Source: Bacillota bacterium (lineage in GTDB: Bacteria > Bacillota > DTU030). Taken from it: a DNA stretch of 14,078 bases. Position 1 is the first letter of the stretch; each line of letters begins with the position of its first letter. A program made the position numbers and the translations under genes. Under the pieces are notes generated by a model. That model saw only the letters and a program-made list of their open reading frames with translations, searched no databases and was not told the origin of the DNA. Shown in pieces: positions 7,357 through 12,351 of the stretch. The stretch covers positions 1 through 14,078 of the forward strand of contig DUVO01000213.1 in assembly GCA_012841005.1 (NCBI GenBank), read 5' to 3'.

Positions 7357-7384
7357 GGAGGTTGAAAGCTAGAAGTTGAAATTA
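7357..7384. repeat. Degenerate period-7 repeat (four units)
   Basis: On the plus strand the units GGAGGTT, GAAAGCT, AGAAGTT and GAAATTA follow each other in seven-base register. The unit type (purine-rich, GAAGTT-like) is the same as in the array at 9251-9285. With only four diverged copies the call depends on that second locus. Confidence 0.45.
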
Positions 7385-7553
7385 GCCGCCGGATAGGACT
7401 GTAACGTTATCCCGCAGAGTCTCCAGGGTGATTGCTGCTCCCCCTATCAAGGTATGCCCTTGTCGGAATATGTTTCCGCATCTTTCCCGCAACTATGCAA
7501 AGTCTGCCATTTAATAGCAGTTCAGGACCGATGCCTCTCTCTGTTCCCGGGGT
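7382..7553 (-). pseudogene. Possible decayed small gene (coding-like remnant in two frames)
   Basis: On the minus strand one frame is open from 7553 to a TAA at 7409-7407 and reads GIGPELLLNGRLCIVAGKMR and on. A second frame, open from a TTG at 7492 to a TAA at 7384-7382, ends QGHTLIGGAAITLETLRDN plus VTVLSGG. Both pieces look protein-like, and joining them by a single frameshift near the GGGGG run (7443-7439) gives one plausible C-terminus. Neither piece has a good ribosome binding site. I cannot name the parent family, and chance remains possible; the region may simply be promoter DNA for the divergent genes. Confidence 0.25.
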
Positions 7554-7601
7554 TCACCCTTTTTCTTCCCCTGCTTGTGGCATAATGTCGGTAACCCGGC
7601 A

Positions 7602-7631
7602 ATATAATCTTTATGAGTTGCCATAGCGAAT
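7602..7631 (+). promoter_or_regulatory. Possible sigma-E type promoter for ylbJ
   Basis: ATATAA (7602-7607) and CATAGCGAAT (7622-7631) are separated by 14 bases, a loose match to the sigma-E pattern of an ATATT-like -35 and a CATACAAT-like -10. B. subtilis ylbJ belongs to the sigma-E regulon, which is why I looked for it. The -10 match is imperfect (CATAGC instead of CATACA), so confidence is low. Confidence 0.3.
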
Positions 7632-7670
7632 ATTCATCAAGGCATACGCCGCGAAAGGGGGATTTTACCG

Positions 7671-8960
7671 GTGCAGCAGAAGTCCAATCGCCTCAAAGGG
7701 TATTTTACAGCCTATATTATGGCTTTTGGTGCTATCTTTCTCACAGTATGCATGGTCCAGTACCCCGATGTTTCCTTTGAGGCCGCCGCCCAGGGTCTGC
7801 AAGTCTGGTTTGAAATTGTTTTCCCGGCCCTCCTGCCTTTTTTTATTGCCGGACAGATCCTTATGGGCCTCGGGGTGGTCCACTTCCTGGGGATCCTCCT
7901 GGAACCCTTTATGCGACCCATCTTTAATATTCCCGGGGCCGGTGCCTTTGTTATGGCCATGGGATTGGCCTCGGGTTATCCCGTTGGGGCCGCCCTGACA
8001 GCCGAATTGAGGCGTAAAGGGCTGGTATCCCGGACTGAAGCCGAACGGCTCATGAGTTTTTCCAACACCGCCGACCCCCTCTTTATGTTCGGGGCTGTCG
8101 CGGTAGGCATGTTTGGACTGGCCCCAGTGGGCGTTACCATATCCCTCTCCCATTATATCTCAACCGTCATGGTAGGACTGCTCCTGCGTTTCTACGGCCG
8201 GCAGGAAGACCTTCTCTCTCCTCCCGTGACAAAGCAGGAAAGGCAGCAGGGAAATATCATGACCAGGGCTTTAAAGGCCCTTTACCAGGCCCGTGTAAAG
8301 GACGGCAGGCCCTTCGGGCAATTGATGGGCGATTCCATTCGTCAATCAGTCAATACCCTCCTCCTGGTCGGAGGCTTTATCATCCTTTTTTCCGTTGTCA
8401 TCCGGGTTGCTACAATTGTCGGCTTGACAAGGGTACTGGGACATTTTATCGCCAGACTCCTCATCCCCTTTGGGTTGCAGCCATCCCTGGCCGAAGCCTG
8501 CATCAGTGGCCTCTTTGAAGTGACCATCGGCTGCAATTTGGCCAGTACTGCTGCCAACAGTGCCGGGCCAGGGCTGGCCCCCCTCATCCAGCGGGTTGCC
8601 ATCGCCAGCGGGATCATTTCCTGGAGTGGTATCTCCGTCCATTGCCAGGTGGCTGCCGTTGTCAACGATACAGATATCCGGATGACGCCCTTTGTCTTGG
8701 CCCGTTTCCTCCATGGCATTCTTTCCACAATCGTAGCCATATTTCTCTTTCAATATGGGGCTCCGGTGCTCGCCAATCTTGCCCTTCCCGTCTTTACCCG
8801 GGCGGCAACATTGCCCGTATGGGCGTACCCAATCGTGCGTTTTCGCTATATCGGCACCGGAATAGGGGGAATCCTGCTCTTTCTTTGTCTTATTTCAACA
8901 GCCAATAACTTTGTCTCGAGGATCCATTTTATTCCCCTCTGGTTTAGAAAGGGAGATTGA
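7671..8960 (+). CDS. ylbJ: YlbJ, sporulation integral membrane protein
   Basis: YlbJ is a polytopic membrane protein needed for efficient sporulation in B. subtilis, made in the mother cell under sigma-E; its transported or sensed molecule is unknown. The product has 429 residues with about eight hydrophobic segments, among them residues 12-32, 44-66 and 218-240. Two internally related halves of nucleoside-transporter (gate) type are suggested by GLASGYPVGAALTAEL early and GLFEVTIGCNLAS later. The motif SFSNTADPLFMFGAVAVGMF is characteristic of the family. GTG at 7671 has a run of G (AAAGGGGGGA) eight bases upstream. It lies between ylbK and coaD, as in B. subtilis, and runs opposite to both. 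The 3' side carries two hairpins, of which the one at 9232-9250 is a credible terminator. Confidence 0.94.
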   Translation: MQQKSNRLKGYFTAYIMAFGAIFLTVCMVQYPDVSFEAAAQGLQVWFEIVFPALLPFFIAGQILMGLGVVHFLGILLEPFMRPIFNIPGAGAFVMAMGLASGYPVGAALTAELRRKGLVSRTEAERLMSFSNTADPLFMFGAVAVGMFGLAPVGVTISLSHYISTVMVGLLLRFYGRQEDLLSPPVTKQERQQGNIMTRALKALYQARVKDGRPFGQLMGDSIRQSVNTLLLVGGFIILFSVVIRVATIVGLTRVLGHFIARLLIPFGLQPSLAEACISGLFEVTIGCNLASTAANSAGPGLAPLIQRVAIASGIISWSGISVHCQVAAVVNDTDIRMTPFVLARFLHGILSTIVAIFLFQYGAPVLANLALPVFTRAATLPVWAYPIVRFRYIGTGIGGILLFLCLISTANNFVSRIHFIPLWFRKGD

Positions 8961-9010
8961 AACCCCGATTAAGAATAAGGCTGGAACCCCTGCCTGGAAC
9001 CGGCAGCAGG

Positions 9011-9063
9011 AAAAAGCAGCGACCCAACTCGCCCTTGCAAGCTCGAACATGGTGTCGCTGCTT
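9011..9063 (-). terminator. Long hairpin with T run, candidate terminator of the rsmD-coaD operon
   Basis: A perfect 10-base stem, AAGCAGCGAC (9014-9023) with GTCGCTGCTT (9054-9063), encloses a 30-base loop that holds the palindrome CTTGCAAG. Reading on the minus strand, the stem runs into TTTTT (9015-9011), as in an intrinsic terminator; reading on the plus strand there is no T run. The loop is longer than usual and the hairpin lies about 350 bases after the last minus-strand gene, so it may instead be a dispersed hairpin element. Confidence 0.5.
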
Positions 9064-9125
9064 GTCCTCCCTCGCCTGAACTCTCTTTACTGTCTCGATG
9101 CTGTTTTCGAAGTACTTCCGGCACC

Positions 9126-9167
9126 CGATAACCGGCTACTGACTACCAACTACAGACAACCGTTTAC
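9126..9167. repeat. Degenerate period-7 array, six units
   Basis: Six consecutive heptads all end in AC on the plus strand: CGATAAC, CGGCTAC, TGACTAC, CAACTAC, AGACAAC, CGTTTAC. The consensus is close to YRRCTAC. The regular spacing in otherwise diverged DNA is the evidence. No protein or known element explains it. Confidence 0.6.
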
Positions 9168-9178
9168 CGCTGAACGCA

Positions 9179-9198
9179 ATGTAGCTCTATGTAGCTCT
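9179..9198. repeat. Perfect 10-base tandem duplication
   Basis: ATGTAGCTCT occurs twice back to back in noncoding DNA between the heptad array and the terminator. It may be a simple slippage duplication. Confidence 0.7.
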
Positions 9199-9231
9199 GC
9201 CAGAATTTAGACCTTTCAATGCCCTAACGGG

Positions 9232-9250
9232 CGACCACAGGTCGTTTTTT
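9232..9250 (+). terminator. Intrinsic terminator downstream of ylbJ
   Basis: CGACC (9232-9236), a three-base loop and GGTCG (9240-9244) are followed directly by six T residues (9245-9250) on the plus strand. The only upstream plus-strand gene is ylbJ, which ends about 270 bases earlier. An upstream GACCT (9210-9214) could pair with AGGTC (9239-9243) and compete with the terminator stem. Confidence 0.7.
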
Positions 9251-9285
9251 GAAAATTGGAAGTTGGTGGTTAGAAGTTAGAAAAG
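9251..9285. repeat. Degenerate period-7 array, five units
   Basis: Five heptads follow directly after the terminator T run: GAAAATT, GGAAGTT, GGTGGTT, AGAAGTT, AGAAAAG. Three of them fit RGAAGTT or a close variant. The same unit type occurs at 7357-7384, and a related one on the other strand at 9126-9167. Confidence 0.6.
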
Positions 9286-9415
9286 TAACTGTAAAACATC
9301 AAGGCGGAGCTTTATATAGATAGATTCTCTGTGGCGCAGTCACAATAAAAAATTACCCAGTAACAACGAATGTCAATAATTGTCAATGTACACTGTTAAA
9401 GCTGTAAACCGAAAG

Positions 9416-9877
9416 CTAACCCTGTGCCCTTTCCTCATCCTTTTTCAGCTCGGCACGGCCCCGCTGCACCGACTCAGTTAGATTATTGAGAAGGTCTTCC
9501 AATTTTGCCAGGACCCTTTCCGCATAGGCGTGGGACCCGAGGCGGATCTCCCGGGCCTCCTCCTGGGCCTTCTCGATTATTTCCTGGGCCTGCTGCTGGG
9601 CCTTTCTCGTTATTTCGTTCTCATCGATCAGCTTAGCAGTGTATTCCTTGCCCTGTTGTACGATCTCCCGGGCTTCATTTTCGGCATCAGCAATAATCCG
9701 TTGTCGTTCCTTCAAAACCCATCTGGCCTGGCGCAATTCGTCGGGTAAAGAATTCCTGATCTGCTCGACCACCTCGATCAATTCATCTTCATTTACGACC
9801 ACCTTGCCCGTAAGTGGAATCCGTCCTCCCCCGGCAATTAGTTCTTCCAAATTGTCAAAGAGTTCGAAGATTTCCAT
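9416..9877 (-). CDS. Coiled-coil protein of unknown function (ATP synthase subunit b / DivIVA-like composition)
   Basis: The product has 153 residues and I cannot assign a function. The first 50 residues (MEIFELFDNLEELIAGGGRI and on) look globular and resemble the N-terminal part of proteins encoded beside coaD in other Clostridia. From about residue 50 to the end it is rich in Ala, Glu, Gln and Arg with heptad-like spacing (ENEAREIVQQGKEY, AQQQAQEIIEKAQEEAREI), a long coiled coil like that of ATP synthase subunit b or DivIVA-type proteins. That is why such proteins are often labelled ATPase or V-type ATPase subunit. There is no signal peptide or membrane segment. ATG at 9877 has GGGGAGGG four bases upstream. 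It starts 39 bases after the coaD stop, so it is probably cotranscribed with rsmD and coaD. A role in division or scaffolding is conceivable but unsupported. Confidence 0.85.
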   Translation of the reverse strand: MEIFELFDNLEELIAGGGRIPLTGKVVVNEDELIEVVEQIRNSLPDELRQARWVLKERQRIIADAENEAREIVQQGKEYTAKLIDENEITRKAQQQAQEIIEKAQEEAREIRLGSHAYAERVLAKLEDLLNNLTESVQRGRAELKKDEERAQG

Positions 9878-9916
9878 GCGGCCCTCCCCTTCCCGAAAAG
9901 ACTTTTTATGGGCAAT

Positions 9917-10399
9917 TCACTCCGGCTTAAATTTACGCCGGAGCGCGGCTTCCACATTGTCGGGTACCAAACCATGGATACAACCGCCATATCCAGCTAT
10001 TTCCTTGATGATACTCGAACTGAGATAAATGTATTTGCTGTTGGTCATCATAAAGACAGTCTCTACCGCAGGGGCCAGTTTTTTTAGCGTCAAGGCCATC
10101 TGCAATTCATAGTCAAAATCCGATACCGCCCGCAGCCCCCGTACAATTATCCTGGCCCCCTTTTGCCTGACATAATCGCTCAATAACCCGTCAAACCAAT
10201 CTACTTCAACATTTGGAAGATGATTTGTAGCTTCCTTTAGCATTGTTACCCTTTCTGCAGTTGAAAAAAGGGGAGATTTTACCGCATGTTTTCCCACGGC
10301 GATTAACAAATGATTGAAGATCTCACTGACCCGTTCAATGATATCTAAATGTCCATTGGTTACCGGGTCAAAGCTACCTGGATAAACAGCAATCAGCAC
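9917..10399 (-). CDS. coaD: Phosphopantetheine adenylyltransferase
   Basis: CoaD joins ATP and 4'-phosphopantetheine to give dephospho-CoA, the penultimate step of coenzyme A synthesis. From GTG at 10399 the product has 160 residues, the typical length. It begins [17 protein letters not shown], with the nucleotidyltransferase TxGH motif, and contains [17 protein letters not shown] and the C-terminal nucleotide-binding segment [11 protein letters not shown]. The second of two adjacent GTG codons is preferred because AGGAGG lies seven bases upstream of it; the first, at 10402, is only four bases away. It follows rsmD after 31 bases, the standard Firmicutes order (ylbH-ylbI in B. subtilis), and precedes the coiled-coil gene. 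Confidence 0.97.
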   Translation of the reverse strand: MLIAVYPGSFDPVTNGHLDIIERVSEIFNHLLIAVGKHAVKSPLFSTAERVTMLKEATNHLPNVEVDWFDGLLSDYVRQKGARIIVRGLRAVSDFDYELQMALTLKKLAPAVETVFMMTNSKYIYLSSSIIKEIAGYGGCIHGLVPDNVEAALRRKFKPE

Positions 10400-10430
10400 C
10401 ACAACCCCTCCTATAGTATAAGGCATTACT

Positions 10431-10985
10431 TTATACTTCCCGGATGTAAAAAGACAGTACCGTATCACCATATCGCCGCTGCCGCCATAGCTGGAGATCG
10501 GCAACCCTCTCAGGTAAATCTTCCTGGCAAGAATGTTCCACAGCTACAATTCCCCCCAACGAGAGCACCCCACTTTGGGCCAACTGGCCCAGGGTGGAAA
10601 GGGTAATCCCCTCCTTATAGGGAGGATCTAATAAAACCAGATCAAAGGATCTCCCCTGGCGCTGGAACAGGGAAAGGGCCCGGACAGCATCTTGCCGGTA
10701 AAGTTCAGCGCAAGGCAACAGACCCGTTAGAATCAGATTGCTCCTGACTAAATTAATGCTGTCCCGGTGTCGGTCGACAAATACTGCCCGGATAGCTCCT
10801 CTGCTTAATGCTTCGATTCCCAGGGCTCCTGTTCCTGCAAAAAGATCCAAAACAACGGCGCCCCTGGTTTTGTCCGCCAGGATATTAAAAAGGGCTTCCT
10901 TGACCCGATCCGAAGTCGGCCTGATTTTTGTCCCCCTGGGATGACGCATAATACGCCCCCGGGCTGAGCCCCCGATAACACGCAA
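10431..10985 (-). CDS. rsmD: 16S rRNA (guanine966-N2)-methyltransferase RsmD
   Basis: RsmD methylates G966 of 16S rRNA in the assembling 30S subunit using S-adenosylmethionine. The product has 184 residues, as expected. It starts [11 protein letters not shown], followed by the conserved [15 protein letters not shown]; the SAM-binding motif is [20 protein letters not shown] (44-63), and the catalytic motif is DPPY (120-123). The start is TTG at 10985, supported by GGAGGG six bases upstream and by the family N-terminus beginning exactly there. It heads the coaD operon. In many Firmicutes recG is the next gene upstream on the same strand; here gpr is interposed on the opposite strand. I found no convincing promoter upstream. 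Confidence 0.96.
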   Translation of the reverse strand: MRVIGGSARGRIMRHPRGTKIRPTSDRVKEALFNILADKTRGAVVLDLFAGTGALGIEALSRGAIRAVFVDRHRDSINLVRSNLILTGLLPCAELYRQDAVRALSLFQRQGRSFDLVLLDPPYKEGITLSTLGQLAQSGVLSLGGIVAVEHSCQEDLPERVADLQLWRQRRYGDTVLSFYIREV

Positions 10986-11340
10986 CCCCGACCCTCCATG
11001 TATAAACCATTATCAGAATTGATTTTACCACAATTTTTTCGGAAAAGCGAGGAAGGATAAGAAAAGGGTCAACCGGATATTTGGGATATATTACCAATAA
11101 TTTGATATATATATTTGCCCAATTTGTTAATAATAAGGACAAAACCACCAGTAAATGATACAAGAATTTAATCCTCCCCCATAAGCTCTTCCTCCGGTTT
11201 CTCCTCTCCCAGTGGCGGCCTGGTTCCCAGGCCGCCATATCTTTTCTTCCAAACCCCAAATATTTTTTTCCTCTGAAACTAATTCTACGGCCACGGGGAA
11301 AACTAGAGAGAAGAAAAGCAACCATAAGGAGGTACCAGCT
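10986..11340. other. Divergent intergenic region between rsmD and gpr
   Basis: This 355-base gap is AT-rich near 11070-11140, with a GATATATATATTTG tract and several TAATAAT words that could be promoter DNA for either gene, but I could not place a good -35/-10 pair or a sigma-G type CATnnTA element. It also contains a perfect GC-rich hairpin (11213-11237). The last 15 bases hold the gpr ribosome binding site AAGGAGG. Confidence 0.6.
11213..11237 (+). terminator. Perfect 11-bp hairpin upstream of gpr (terminator or leader structure)
   Basis: TGGCGGCCTGG and CCAGGCCGCCA form an uninterrupted stem around the loop TTC. On the plus strand it is followed by TATCTTTTCTTCC, T-rich but not a clean T run. 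It lies 103 bases ahead of the gpr start. It could be a terminator for an upstream plus-strand transcript, an attenuator in the gpr leader, or an mRNA-stabilising structure. The structure is certain from the sequence; its role is not. Confidence 0.5.
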
Positions 11341-12324
11341 ATGGAATCGAATTCTTCCTTTGCCGAAAGGACCAGTATCAGGACGGACCTGGCCGTCGAG
11401 GCAAGACAGTTTCTGACCCAACAGGGATATGCTGTTCCCGGGGTAACGGTAGAAGAAGATGAAAGCGAATATGCCAAGGTATCCTGGGTAAAGATAACTT
11501 CCCCGGAAGGGTTCCAGGCTATGGGCAAGCCGCCGGGAAATTATATTACTATTGAATCCCAGTACCTGCGCCAGGCCAGCCGGGTTGTGCAGGAAGAAAT
11601 CGGGAAGATCCTGGCCCGGGAATTGGAAAAACTGGCCAATTTATCTGCCGACGCCACCGTCCTCGTGATTGGCCTGGGAAACTGGCATGCGACACCCGAT
11701 GCTTTGGGTCCCCGGGTGATCGATGAATTAATGGTCACCAGACACGTCGCCCAGTATGCCCCGGAGGAGCTTTCAGAAGGATTGCGTATAGTCTGTGCCC
11801 TGGCGCCGGGGGTGTTGGGCTTAACTGGTATTGAGACAGGAGAGATCGTCAAGGGTATTGTGCAAAATGTCAAACCCGATTTAATTATTGCCATCGATTC
11901 CCTGGCTGCCCGCAGTGTCGATAGGGTCTGTACCACCATCCAGTTGGCAGACAACGGCATAAACCCAGGTTCAGGAGTGGGCAACAAACGGTTGGGAATT
12001 ACTAAAGAAACCATGGGAGTACCGGTAATTGCCATCGGTGTACCTACAGTAGTCCATGCCAGCAACATTGCCTATGACGTTATTGAAACCCTGTTGGGAC
12101 AGATGAAGGGTGATATAGATCTGGGCATTATGGGCCGCCTGGGGGAAGCAGATAAGCGGCAGATGATCAGGGCTGTCCTGGGCTCAGAAATCGGCGACCT
12201 TCACGTTACCCCCAAGGAAATAGACTCCCTCATTCTCAATCTCTCCCGGGTAGTGGCGGGAGCCCTCAATGTCGCCCTTCATCCCGCCGTGAAACCAGAA
12301 GATATGTACCGCTACCTGCAGTAG
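11341..12324 (+). CDS. gpr: Germination protease GPR (SASP-degrading endopeptidase)
   Basis: GPR is made as an inactive zymogen in the forespore and, on germination, degrades the small acid-soluble proteins that coat spore DNA. The product has 327 residues. Near the N-terminus SIRTDLAVEAR (about 12-22) matches the conserved propeptide-junction region. Family signatures follow: VLVIGLGNWHATPDALGP (Asp-containing loop), ALAPGVLGLTGIET, AIDSLAARSVDRVCTTIQL, DNGINPGSGVGNKR, and GVPTVVHAS. ATG at 11341 has AAGGAGG eight bases upstream. In B. subtilis gpr is transcribed by sigma-F and sigma-G; no clear element of that type was seen. The gene is convergent with recG (27 bases between stops) and divergent from rsmD, and it interrupts the common recG-rsmD order. 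It marks the host as a spore former. Confidence 0.96.
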   Translation: MESNSSFAERTSIRTDLAVEARQFLTQQGYAVPGVTVEEDESEYAKVSWVKITSPEGFQAMGKPPGNYITIESQYLRQASRVVQEEIGKILARELEKLANLSADATVLVIGLGNWHATPDALGPRVIDELMVTRHVAQYAPEELSEGLRIVCALAPGVLGLTGIETGEIVKGIVQNVKPDLIIAIDSLAARSVDRVCTTIQLADNGINPGSGVGNKRLGITKETMGVPVIAIGVPTVVHASNIAYDVIETLLGQMKGDIDLGIMGRLGEADKRQMIRAVLGSEIGDLHVTPKEIDSLILNLSRVVAGALNVALHPAVKPEDMYRYLQ

Positions 12325-12351
12325 ACCTCCAAACGTTGGGCAGGGAAAAGA

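Larger units (their letters stand above)
7340..7670. other. Divergent intergenic region between the patatin gene and ylbJ
   Basis: The 331-base gap contains, in order: the ribosome binding site of the patatin gene, a degenerate heptad repeat (7357-7384), a coding-like but broken stretch on the minus strand (7382-7553), a possible sigma-E type promoter for ylbJ (7602-7631), and the ylbJ ribosome binding site. No intact gene with a good start is visible. No convincing sigma-A promoter for the minus-strand patatin operon was found. Confidence 0.6.
8961..9415. other. Intergenic region between convergent ylbJ and the coaD operon
   Basis: This 455-base gap has no supported gene. It contains a long hairpin with a T run on the minus strand (9011-9063), a degenerate period-7 array (9126-9167), a 10-base tandem duplication (9179-9198), a plus-strand intrinsic terminator (9232-9250), a second period-7 array (9251-9285), and paired TGTCAAT words (9371-9387). 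The last part, 9286-9370, is AT-rich without recognised features. Confidence 0.7.

Noticed and set aside
7665..8153. A 162-codon minus-strand frame within ylbJ
   Set aside because: Antisense shadow with low-complexity Gly/His-rich translation; ylbJ on the other strand is clear.
8911..9210. A 99-codon plus-strand open frame overlapping the end of ylbJ
   Set aside because: It begins inside ylbJ in another frame without a ribosome binding site and runs through hairpins and repeats; the composition is not protein-like.
9212..9243. A CRISPR-repeat look-alike (CTTTCAATGCCCTAACGGG)
   Set aside because: The TTTCAATnCCC core recalls some CRISPR repeats, but there is one copy only, no spacers and no cas genes, and the segment is explained by the terminator.
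10885..11421. A 178-codon minus-strand frame across the rsmD-gpr gap
   Set aside because: It overlaps both divergent genes and an AT-rich promoter region; no family resemblance or ribosome binding site.
11541..12068. A 175-codon minus-strand frame within gpr
   Set aside because: It is an antisense shadow of gpr, whose family motifs on the plus strand are unambiguous.
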